Source: Chitinimonas arctica
GTDB taxonomy: Bacteria > Pseudomonadota > Gammaproteobacteria > Burkholderiales > Chitinimonadaceae
Assembly: GCF_007431345.1 (NCBI RefSeq)
Contig: NZ_CP041730.1
Coordinates: forward strand, 5,146,001 to 5,210,000
Reading direction: 5' to 3'
DNA length: 64,000 bases
Every line of letters starts with the position of its first letter. Within the stretch, counting starts at the first letter, position 1. The notes below the pieces were generated by a model. That model searched no databases. It was not told where the DNA came from and saw only the letters and a program-made list of their open reading frames with translations. Of the stretch, positions 55,616 through 64,000 are shown one piece after another. A program made the position numbers and the translations under genes.

Positions 55616-55908
55616 TGCGACTTTTTCGCGAAATACGCCGTGGCTTTTTCCAGAATTTCGAGCTCCATCTTCAGGCGGGAATTCTCGGCACGCAGGCGTG
55701 ACAATTCCATTTGCTCTGGTGTGACGGGCTTGCCGGAACCTGTCGCCATCTTCCCGGCCTTGTGGGCCTTGCGCCAGTTGGCAAGCGTCTGCTCGGATAT
55801 GCCCAAGTCGCGCGCTACTTGAGCAGGGGTCTTGCCTTCGACTTCGACCAGGCGGACGGCTTCTTGCTTGAATTCGGTGGTGTAGCTTTGTCGTGGAATT
55901 TTGTACAT
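55612..55908 (-). CDS. IS3-family OrfA, DNA-binding (copy 1)
   Basis: 98-residue helix-turn-helix protein (FKQEAVRLVEVEGKTPAQVA, then DLGISEQTLANWRK) followed by a leucine-zipper-like coiled coil (LSRLRAENSRLKMELEILEK), the usual OrfA layout of the family. It binds the IS ends and, through -1 frameshifting into OrfB, provides the N-terminus of the full transposase. Confidence 0.92.
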   Translation of the reverse strand: MYKIPRQSYTTEFKQEAVRLVEVEGKTPAQVARDLGISEQTLANWRKAHKAGKMATGSGKPVTPEQMELSRLRAENSRLKMELEILEKATAYFAKKSQ

Positions 55909-55972
55909 TCGGAACCTCTGTAGACCAGTTTACCCGGCTACGGTTGGTATCCGAAATCCACACCCAAGCTCA

Positions 55973-57560
55973 ACGGTCCTCGGCGGATATTTGATACAGG
56001 CGCAACCGTCCTTCCTGCACATAGGGATGCAGACGTCGATAGAGGGATAGTGGAGCCTGGGTCTTGGGCCTTTCTTCGAGCTTGTTGACCAAATGGACAT
56101 GTACGGTCTTGCCTGCTTGCAGCCATTGCAAAAGCAGGTTGAGGCTCTCCTCGGAATAGTCCGACTGTTCCACCAGGCTGCGCGCGACCAGATGAATTTG
56201 GGCGTGATTAACCAGGCGCTCATTTAGGCCCGCCAGACTTGGCTTGGCCCAGCGCACGTAGTTTCCTATACCGATCTGCTGCGTGTTCGGGTCGAGCAGC
56301 GTGTCGATCCAGGCAAGGGAGGAGAGACGATCAAAGCTGTCCCAATAGCGTTGGTTGCCATAGTCGCAAAGGCACGCACGGCAACCGGAGTCGCACTGCG
56401 CCTTGCAATCCAGGCGATCACGGGTCCGGCGAAGCAGTTCCTCGAACGAAAAGCCCGGTTCGCCCAAGTGCGCGCAATAACCCGCTCCACCTGGCACAGC
56501 ATCAAAGAGCACCAACTCCAGGGTGTTGCCCGTAACGCCGTAGAGCCGGTAAATGGCGCGGACCTCGCCGGGTTGCACCTGCAACAGGTTGATGACCGCC
56601 AGGCGCAATGCCTCGGCCAGGGTGCGCGCCAATCTTTCGTGAAAACACCGTGCAGTAATGTCAGCGCGCTCTGGTTCGGGAAGCGGCTGAAGAAATCGGA
56701 ATAGGCGCACATCGGTGGCGAAGCGATGCACCAAATCCAAGCCAGGTCTAGAAAACTGTTCGTTCGGACAATGCAGCCCGGTGAGCGGATCGTGATGCGC
56801 AAGCTGAATACCGTTGCCACTCGACTCTGTCTTCTTGCCCCTCACCGCTTTCCTACCACCCGGCGGCTTGATCGTTGTAGCAAAGTTGCAGCGCGGGCAT
56901 CGGTCATACCCCTCACCATAGACGCCTCTATTGGCGATGAACAAAGTGCCGCATAACCCATCCTCCTCCCGACCACGCGGTTTCAAGAGGGTGGTGCGCA
57001 GGAAGGGAAGATCGGTTTCCGAAAAGGCCTCATCTCGCGGTGATGCAATAAGACGAGCCTCGTCCGCAGACTTGACCCGTCGACGATTGTTGCCAGGGTC
57101 GCGCCCCTTACGGTCGGCATAGCTGGTCACAAAACCATGCGGCTCAATGAATCTGCGCTTGCGTCTGCCCTCGATGGAGCCACAGTTTGAGCACGCTACT
57201 GGCAATTCCTCCTTCGTGTCGCCGATGTCTACATGGAAGCACTCTGGACAGGCTATATACCAACGCTCCGGCATGAATGCTTTGGGATAGTGGGCAAGAC
57301 CATAGCTGGTCCAGATGCGACCGTTCGCCACTACCTCTGCACCGGGTGCGTATTCGCTGATACCTAGACTTGCATCTCGGGTAAGTGCGACATCTGCGGC
57401 GCCTCTGGTCTGTCCTTGCTGCTGTCGGTTCTCCTGAATCACCTCTAGACTTAAGGAATGCACTGGGAAGCTATAGGTAGGAATTAGACCTCGGCCGGAA
57501 AGTTGATTGACAAGGAATTGGCCCATGTAGTCATCGCGCATATTTTCCCAGAAAGCAGCT
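55973..57560 (-). pseudogene. Middle fragment of IS-interrupted large helicase gene (DUF1998-type zinc region)
   Basis: About 528 codons between the two IS copies. It contains Cys clusters (CPECFHVD...CSNCGS; RCPRCNF) and the DUF1998/MZB-type motif CKAQCDSGCRACLCDYGNQR near its end, typical of the C-terminal part of large defence helicases. VPGGAGYC precedes it as in that family. Its first codons follow in frame from the 5' fragment (SHKKA then AFWENMRDD) once IS copy 2 is removed. As it stands it has no start of its own; the frame to 57589 reads into IS sequence. Confidence 0.88.
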
Positions 57561-57597
57561 TGAGGTTGGGCGCGGTTTCCGGATACCAACGTAGCAA

Positions 57598-58476
57598 CTA
57601 AGCTGCCATTTTCTGCTCTGCCATCGACTCAGCGTATCGCTGCGCCGGAGTTTGATAGCCAATGGACGAATGGCGCCGTTTGCGATTGTAAAACACCTCG
57701 ATGTAATCAAAGAGGTCCTTGCGCGCTTCAATACGCGTCACGTAGCTTCGATGGAAGACGCGCTCGTTCTTCAAGCTATTGAAGAAGCTTTCCATCGGCG
57801 CGTTGTCCCAGCAATTGCCCTTCCGGCTCATCGACGCTTGCATGCCGTACTCCGCCAACAGGGCTCGGTAATCATGGCTGCAGTATTGGCTACCTCGGTC
57901 GGAATGATGAAGTAGTCCTGGCTTCGGTTTGCGTCGGAAACGCGCCATTTGCAGGGCACGGATGACCAGCTCCCGTGTCATTCGCTCGTCCATGGCCCAC
58001 CCGACGATGGCCCGCGTGTGCAGATCCATGACGACCGCCAGATACAGCCAGCCCTCGCGGGTGGGAATGTAGGTAATGTCCGCATTCCACACGGTGTCCG
58101 GTGCCCTCGTGCTGAACTGTCGATCCAGCACGTTGGATGCAAACGGTAGGGAGTGCTTACTGTTGGTTGTCGCTTTATAACGCCGCTTGTGGCGCGCACG
58201 AATGCCGTGTTTTTGCATCAAGCGCTGGATGCGGGTTTTGCTGACTGGATGCCCTCGGGATTTGAGTTCCTGGAAGATGCGCGGTGAACCATAAGCCCCC
58301 TGGCATTCAGCATGCACGCTACGAATCAGCGCAAGCAACTGCATGTCAGAAAGCCAGTGGGTCGGGCCACCACAGGCCTGCCAATCGGCGAAGCCGCTCG
58401 TGCTGACGGACAGCACTTTGCAGAGCGACTGCAAGGGATAGTGTTTGCGCATCTGGTCAATCACGGCGTACTTCAC
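57598..58476 (-). CDS. IS3-family transposase OrfB (copy 2)
   Basis: Same protein as OrfB of copy 1: DDE blocks WNADITYIP, HHSDRGSQY and SFFNSLKNE all present and no visible difference. Read by -1 frameshift from orfA at a GAAAAAG site near 58482. Confidence 0.9.
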   Translation of the reverse strand: MKYAVIDQMRKHYPLQSLCKVLSVSTSGFADWQACGGPTHWLSDMQLLALIRSVHAECQGAYGSPRIFQELKSRGHPVSKTRIQRLMQKHGIRARHKRRYKATTNSKHSLPFASNVLDRQFSTRAPDTVWNADITYIPTREGWLYLAVVMDLHTRAIVGWAMDERMTRELVIRALQMARFRRKPKPGLLHHSDRGSQYCSHDYRALLAEYGMQASMSRKGNCWDNAPMESFFNSLKNERVFHRSYVTRIEARKDLFDYIEVFYNRKRRHSSIGYQTPAQRYAESMAEQKMAA

Positions 58477-58769
58477 TGCGACTTTTTCGCGAAATACGCC
58501 GTGGCTTTTTCCAGAATTTCGAGCTCCATCTTCAGGCGGGAATTCTCGGCACGCAGGCGTGACAATTCCATTTGCTCTGGTGTGACGGGCTTGCCGGAAC
58601 CTGTCGCCATCTTCCCGGCCTTGTGGGCCTTGCGCCAGTTGGCAAGCGTCTGCTCGGATATGCCCAAGTCGCGCGCTACTTGAGCAGGGGTCTTGCCTTC
58701 GACTTCGACCAGGCGGACGGCTTCTTGCTTGAATTCGGTGGTGTAGCTTTGTCGTGGAATTTTGTACAT
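58473..58769 (-). CDS. IS3-family OrfA, DNA-binding (copy 2)
   Basis: Identical in translation to OrfA of copy 1, with the same helix-turn-helix and coiled coil. Intact, so the element should be able to move. Confidence 0.92.
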   Translation of the reverse strand: MYKIPRQSYTTEFKQEAVRLVEVEGKTPAQVARDLGISEQTLANWRKAHKAGKMATGSGKPVTPEQMELSRLRAENSRLKMELEILEKATAYFAKKSQ

Positions 58770-58833
58770 TCGGAACCTCTGTAGACCAGTTTACCCGGCT
58801 ACGGTTGGTATCCGAAATCCACACCCAAGCTCA

Positions 58834-61800
58834 GCTTTCTTGTGGCTCAACTGAGCAGCGGCCTCTATTCTCTCTTGGTATCGCACCCAACGTTCGCTGA
58901 CTTCTGCTGCGAATTCTCGCAAATTACCCACAAACCGTTGCATGAGATCAGCGCCGCTTGCTCCGATCGCGCGAAGCTTTAGCGGCAGCCGGTTGCGCAA
59001 GGCTTCGGCTTCCTGTGTCGCACGGGCGCCTTCTTCGCTTTCCATCCACTGCATGAGTTCGTCGGTGAATGCGCTTAGCGCTTCCTCTCCAAAAGCCTTG
59101 CCGAACAGGTGTTTCAGCGAGGGGGCATTGATGTCGTGATCGGTGATTTTCCGGCGCAGGAAATGCGCCAGCATAATCGACTGCTGGTGGCGCCAAAACA
59201 GGTCCGGATTGTCCAGATGAATGAACGGTGTGCCGGGCGACGACGCGAGGTAGCCGCTGAAATCGCGGAAAACGGATTGGTCATAGTTGGTATTGCGTGC
59301 CACCGTCACACAGAACGGAGCCGCCTGGGCGCGGCGCCCAGCGCGACCAGTGCGCTGCTGGTAATTGGCGATGCCCGGCGGCACATTGAGATTCACCACC
59401 GCTTCCAGGTCGCCCAGGTCTACCCCCATCTCCATCGTCGTGGTACAGGACAGGACATTGATTCGGCCTTCCGCGAAATCCTTCTCGATGGACTCGCGTA
59501 AGTCTGTCGATAGGGAAGCAGTGTGTTCCCGCGCCCGCACAGTGACATGGTTGGGTTCCTCGTAGGACACGAGGTAATGATTGCGAGCGCGCATTACTTC
59601 GCGCTCCGCCATGCAAATCTCTTCCACCTCGCCACGGCAGTGGAACGCAGTGCAACGCTCGTTCAACGCATGCGACTGACGCAGGCCACAGCTCTTACAC
59701 ATGTATAGCGGCTGCTGCTCACCGGAGGCAATGCGGATGCCTTCTCCATCTAAGGCGAAACCGGGGTTGTGCTCCCTCACTATGGCGATCGTAGGATTGA
59801 CCATGGCTTCCCAAAACCGGCGCAGGAATTCAAGGGCTTGGTCGCGAGGTAGGCGCAACTGCTCAACTAGATACCAGGTGCGCCGGTTATGTCGCTTCGG
59901 TGCCGGAAGCCATTTAAACCTTACGTTGTCGTCACCGCCTTCAATGTCGAAACTGCGATGCTGGTTATAGTGCCCCCAAATGAATTCATTCCTCAGGTCG
60001 ACGCCATAGAACATGGCCAAGGCCTTTTCCCGCCGGATGTTTTCCAGAAGAAAGTGGATCAAAGCATCCACGCTGGCTTCATTCGTAGGTAACTCCGCTG
60101 GCCAGAAGCCTTGCACCTTCTGGCGCAGCAACTCGACCCGGTTGGGCTCAAAAGTGACACGCACCACGCCAAGGGCTTCCAAGGAATTTCGCCGACCAGC
60201 AGGGGTACAGAATTCCGCACCGATTGCACCTAACAATAGGTTGATCATATCTTGACGGTCGATTCGGATATCGCCATTGGCATCCAGCAAGATGGGTTGA
60301 CGTCCGTCGCGTTGCCAATGCTGGCAAACCTGCTCAGCCAACTGCCGCGCATCTAAGGGTTGGTCACGCTCCTTCAAAACCTGACGGATAGCGCTGCGCA
60401 AGGCTAGTTCGGCGGCGGTGCGCTCGAAATACGGCGCGAAAAACGCAGCGTCCTGACGGTTATCCGAGAAGCTGAGTAGGTTACGCCCCTGGGCCGGGCG
60501 CGGATCATGGTGGTCAATCTCGGCACCCGGAAGGGCTTCCAACACACGTTGTGTTACCACGCTGCCCAAGGCCTCGTTGCCAGGATGCATTCGGGTGATG
60601 ACTTCCGCCTCCGCACCGCTGGCGCGACCGCCACATGCCGGACACTTGCGCACGTACCAGGCCTTTTCTTCTTCATCGTGTTCGGTCTGGATGGCAAACA
60701 GCGGTATCGCCCCTTCGCCAGCAGCCAAGGTACCGGTTACGGGATTGAGCCAGGTGACGTATGGCGAGGTCACTGCCTCCTCGCCCTCGTCCGCCTCATC
60801 ATCCACATGATCGGAAGGTTTCCCTAGCCAATACACCCGTCGCTCAGCACGACTTTCGCCCTGGTCAGGTCGACGCGGATGTAGGTGATCCGCTTCTTCA
60901 AAAGCTTCCAGATAAGGCTGGCCACATTTGCGACAGACCATCAACGGGTAGAAATAGCCGGCTTGATGGTCGTGGTGGTGACGAGCTGTCTTGATGTCGC
61001 GCCATCCCTCACCCTCTCCATCGGGGCGCACGGCTATGCCTTCGATGCTGTTGACGGCGATGTGATAGCGCCCGGGCAGTAGTGGGAAACTCTCCTCGTC
61101 CGTCCGCGCCAACATACCCATGCGGATCACCGCGCTGAGCGCCTGATAGCGCTCATTGTCGCTGAAGGAATCCGAAGGGGATGGGGAATCGGAATCGAAT
61201 ACCAGCCGTGCCAGTGCGCGGAAGTCCTTGACTCCGGCCTGATCCAGCGACTCGGCGACAAGTCGTATTTCCCGATTGGCGGCAAAGCACGCTTCTAGGA
61301 AGGTGCCTAGGGGTAGGCCTGACTCCACCAAAATTTCGGGCCGATCCAGATTGTTGACTGCTAGGCGGTCGTTCCAGGTGTTCGTCTGACGATTCGCATC
61401 ATGGGTACGGGACACATCTTCTAGCACCCCTCCCATCTTGATCCACTCCACTACGGATAGAGAAAACACAGGCGCCACGGTCTGCCGTAAACGGTCATGC
61501 ACGATGCGCTTGCCGCGCACCACCACATGTATCTCCTCGGCGAAGAGGTCTCCGGCGAAGGCCTTGAGCTTTGCGTCCGCATCCGTGCCCTCGGCCAGGC
61601 TGGCACTGGTACCGAAGACTTGCAATGGAACTTCGATTCCTAGCCGGTTCTTGAGCTTGCGCAGCAGAAAGGCCACCTCGGTCGCCTGCGCCCCGCTGTA
61701 GGTGTGAATTTCATCCAACACAATGCAGCGCAAGGCGTTAGCGGAAAACAACGGTGCATTGCGCGGCAGCAAGAGCAGATGCTCGAGCATCGCGTAGTTG

Positions 61801-62492
61801 GTGATCAGCACCTTGGGCGGATCGTTCAGCATCTCCTCGCGCGTGAGCATCCAATTGGCCGGGATGTGGTTGTCCAAGGCACGCATGAGCTTAGGATTGT
61901 GGCGAAGACGATTTTCTTCCACGCTACGCTGGGTATTCGCCTTCACTTGGCTGGTATAGCGCCCGAAAGTGATACCACGGTCTTTCAGATGGTGCCCGAA
62001 CAGCGGGGCGATACGGTAATACAGCTGGTCGTTGGCCAGCGCGTTCATAGGGTAGATGAGCAAGGCCCGCACACCTGGTTTGTCGGGTTCTGGATCAGTG
62101 AGCAGCATATGAGCGATCGGGTACAGAAAAGTCTCGGTTTTACCGCTGCCGGTACCCGTGGCAACCAGCAGGCTCTTACCGTCCCGCGCAGCGTGTTCCA
62201 AAGCACGCTGTTGATGCAAATGCAATTGCCGGCTTGCGGTGGGGAGCGCCGCAAGGGCATCGTGCAGAAAGCCGCCCTGGCCTTGGGTCAGTTCCGCTAG
62301 GCTCGCCCCCTTCTCAAAATCCGGGAGCGCTTCCACGTACGGTCCGTCTACCAGACACTGTTTCGACAATTCCGTACGAAAGCGCTCAGCCAGCAGCGGG
62401 TAGCGGCGGCTAATCGGCAGAGCCGTGGCAATGTAGCGCCCAAGTACCAACTTGAGTTCCTCAACGAGGGCAATTGGATTGGACTCGTTCAT
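58834..62492 (-). pseudogene. 5' fragment of IS-interrupted large helicase gene (DruE-like)
   Basis: About 1220 codons of a superfamily 2 DNA helicase. Motif I is TGTGSGKT (112-119), motif Ia region LLIYPMNALANDQ, motif II DEIH (260-263), motif V region SCTTTMEMGVDLGDL (about 1005-1015) and motif VI QQRTGRAGRR (about 1045). The start has an AGAGAGAAAG-type site and overlaps the upstream gene by 32 bp. With both IS copies removed the gene is 5928 bp and encodes 1975 residues. Length, DEAH motor and C-terminal DUF1998-type region fit DruE of Druantia best; DISARM DrmA/DrmB or DpdJ helicases are alternatives. The stump might still make a truncated protein ending in IS-encoded residues. Confidence 0.85.
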
Positions 62493-64000
62493 GATCTTTC
62501 TCTCTGTAGTCAGCTGTTAGGACCAGTTCCCACAAAAGCAGGTAGTAGGCGAACAACGCTTCGCCAATCTGAAGCAGGAAAGCCAGCGGCTTGTCGAGTG
62601 GGATATCGGCGCTGTCAAGCTGGTTCAGGTGACGCTGTAAGGCACCGGGCTGGCGCGCCTCCTGACGACAAGCGAAGGCAAGGCCAGCAAGGAGGTGGGC
62701 GATATTTCCCAGATTTTCCCGTTCCTGAAGGACCTGGTCGTCAACGACTTCATCGGGGCAGGCTGGCCAAGGAGTGAGATGTGGAGCTTGACCACGCCAG
62801 GCGAGTGGAACACCACGTTCCCCAAGGGTAGGCATCATCCGGTGAGCGTGTTGGGCCAGCCCGATTCCTTGCCCTCGCCAGATGTCATTGCCCACCAGCG
62901 TACGCTCGTAGGCTACTTCCAGCGCACGCCAGGCATGGCGGTAGTGCAATGGTCCCAAATAGTCCTTAGGTCCCGGCAGGAAAGCATCGTCGCTGATCTG
63001 GTAGACATATCCCAGTTCGGGCACGCCACACATGGCGTTTACATATCGTTGCGGGTCGAACCCTTTGGGCGCGGATCCCTGGCTAGAGATAGCCGCAAAA
63101 TTGGCGCAACCGGCTGCCGGGGCAAAGTGAAGGAGATCAGGGAACAGCATCGGCCACTGCTCATATATGCCCCCCATCGCCCGTAGCGCACGCGAGAGTG
63201 GATGCGGCTTTTCATGCACCCGTCTGTATTCCTGCGCCGGTAGAGCGAACAACCCAGGCAATGCCGCCGTAATCACAAGCTGGGGTAGCCAACTCGCCGA
63301 CGTCTCCTCCGGCGGCGGCATGGCAGCCAGGTCGGCAAGCGGAGTGAGCACTTGTGCTTCCCGCCCCCGCCATCGTTCAGTCAATGCCTTCCAGGTGGCG
63401 GCCAACCAGGTTAAGTTATCCCAAGCCTCTTGTGCATAGCAAACTAGCAGGGCGACATGGACCCGCTGCAGCAGCCGACACGCGGGCAAATCCTCTAGTC
63501 CGTTCACCAAACCCAGCCATTCCTTCTGGACCAGAATTTGGCCGCCGTTGCCTAACAGTAAACCGGCGGCGAATACATCCTGACGACTATTCTCCAGATG
63601 TCCCCACACGCCCCTTATCTGACCATCCAGCTTGAATAACCAGGCCCCAGCTGGCCAGAAGCTCAGGTTGATATAAAGCTGCGCATCATGGCCGCCTTCT
63701 TTTCCGTCCAACACCATGAGCCTGGCGCGTCCAAAGCGAGTGTTTGTCCACTCACCCGCGTTGGCGTGCAACTTGAAGAGATCGTCGTCTCCGGACAACA
63801 GTGCCGTAGCGTGTACCGACAGCGCCTCCAAGTGCTCCGATACATGAAATCCCATAACGAATTGACCGCTTTGCACCTGGGCCGAGAATCGGCTGACCGC
63901 ATGAGGTTGCGCCAGCCGCAGCAGAGCGTGTTCCACGCCGGTGTTCTCGTTCACATAAACCAGCGTGTGAGACTGCGGCGTAAGGCGGCTTGCCAAGAAG
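62461..64000 (-). CDS. Unrecognised defence-island partner protein, 5' end outside window
   Basis: At least 513 codons, open to the right edge; the true start is outside. No motif I can name: the sequence is rich in Trp and Leu, with HPLSRALRAMGGIYEQWPML, DPQRYVNAMCGVPELGYVYQ and LAFACRQEARQPGALQRHLN as possible landmarks. The end overlaps the helicase start by 32 bp, so the two proteins were made together and probably act together. If the helicase is DruE, this would sit where DruH or DruG is found, but I see no direct evidence for either name. Confidence 0.7.
   Translation of the reverse strand, partial: FLASRLTPQSHTLVYVNENTGVEHALLRLAQPHAVSRFSAQVQSGQFVMGFHVSEHLEALSVHATALLSGDDDLFKLHANAGEWTNTRFGRARLMVLDGKEGGHDAQLYINLSFWPAGAWLFKLDGQIRGVWGHLENSRQDVFAAGLLLGNGGQILVQKEWLGLVNGLEDLPACRLLQRVHVALLVCYAQEAWDNLTWLAATWKALTERWRGREAQVLTPLADLAAMPPPEETSASWLPQLVITAALPGLFALPAQEYRRVHEKPHPLSRALRAMGGIYEQWPMLFPDLLHFAPAAGCANFAAISSQGSAPKGFDPQRYVNAMCGVPELGYVYQISDDAFLPGPKDYLGPLHYRHAWRALEVAYERTLVGNDIWRGQGIGLAQHAHRMMPTLGERGVPLAWRGQAPHLTPWPACPDEVVDDQVLQERENLGNIAHLLAGLAFACRQEARQPGALQRHLNQLDSADIPLDKPLAFLLQIGEALFAYYLLLWELVLTADYREKDHERVQSNCPR

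Larger units (their letters stand above)
54700..55972 (-). mobile_element. IS3-family insertion sequence, copy 1
   Basis: 1273 bp with imperfect terminal inverted repeats of about 30 bp (TGAGGTTGGGCGCGG at the left, TGAGCTTGGGTGTGG at the right, both running into CGGATACCAAC). It is flanked by a 3-bp target duplication ACG (54697-54699 and 55973-55975), typical of the family. It carries orfA and orfB on the minus strand. The copy at 57561 appears identical base for base, so at least one insertion is recent. Confidence 0.96.
57561..58833 (-). mobile_element. IS3-family insertion sequence, copy 2
   Basis: 1273 bp, the same sequence, ends and orientation as the copy at 54700. The flanking target duplication is GCT (57558-57560 and 58834-58836). 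The two copies enclose 1588 bp of the helicase gene and could move it as a composite element or delete it by recombination. Confidence 0.96.

Noticed and set aside
54737..55963. 408-codon reading of the IS orfB frame from its far upstream end
   Set aside because: The first ~110 codons overlap orfA in another frame and make no sense; the real product is OrfB or the OrfAB frameshift fusion.

Overview
The window looks like chromosomal DNA of a GC-rich betaproteobacterium, most likely related to the Neisseriales or Chromobacteriaceae. This is inferred from gene content, not from a database search: an Entner-Doudoroff block controlled by a HexR-type regulator (edd divergent from zwf-pgl-glk-hexR-pgi), and a pyruvate dehydrogenase operon whose E3 subunit carries its own lipoyl domain. 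No rRNA, tRNA or CRISPR array was seen.

Region 1 (1-9.5 kb, minus strand) is a complete maltose/maltodextrin utilisation cluster: maltoporin LamB, a GH13 alpha-glucosidase, the ABC importer MalK, MalE, MalF and MalG, and a MalS-like lipoprotein alpha-amylase that runs off the left edge. Region 2 (9.5-18.4 kb) is central sugar metabolism: eda and edd on the minus strand, then zwf, pgl, glk, hexR and pgi on the plus strand from a shared divergent control region. Glucose released from maltodextrins can be phosphorylated by Glk and sent through Zwf, Pgl, Edd and Eda to pyruvate. Region 3 (18.5-25.8 kb) holds a secreted SHOCT-tailed protein and aceE-aceF-lpdA, which turn pyruvate into acetyl-CoA.

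Region 4 (25.9-52.8 kb) is accessory. Its centrepiece is a 2679-residue RTX protein with an N-terminal serralysin-type zinc protease site. It is the last gene of a tightly coupled operon that begins with four tandem paralogues of an unrecognised exported protein of about 210 residues. A degraded fifth copy lies 8 kb away inside a broken segmental duplication. Further on are debris of an IS5-type transposase, a Phe-rich protein coupled to a cyclopropane-synthase-like methyltransferase, a papain-like peptidase with a nearby chagasin-like inhibitor, and a c-di-GMP/chemotaxis group (active GGDEF protein, chemoreceptor, degenerate GGDEF protein).

Region 5 (52.9-64 kb, minus strand) looks like an inactivated defence island. 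One original gene for a helicase of about 1975 residues (DEAH motor plus DUF1998-type zinc region, most like DruE of Druantia among systems I know) is cut into three pieces by two 1273-bp IS3-family copies. Each copy has a clean 3-bp target duplication, and removing both restores one uninterrupted frame. An unrecognised partner gene overlaps the helicase start and leaves the window on the right; a ParB-like protein gene lies downstream.
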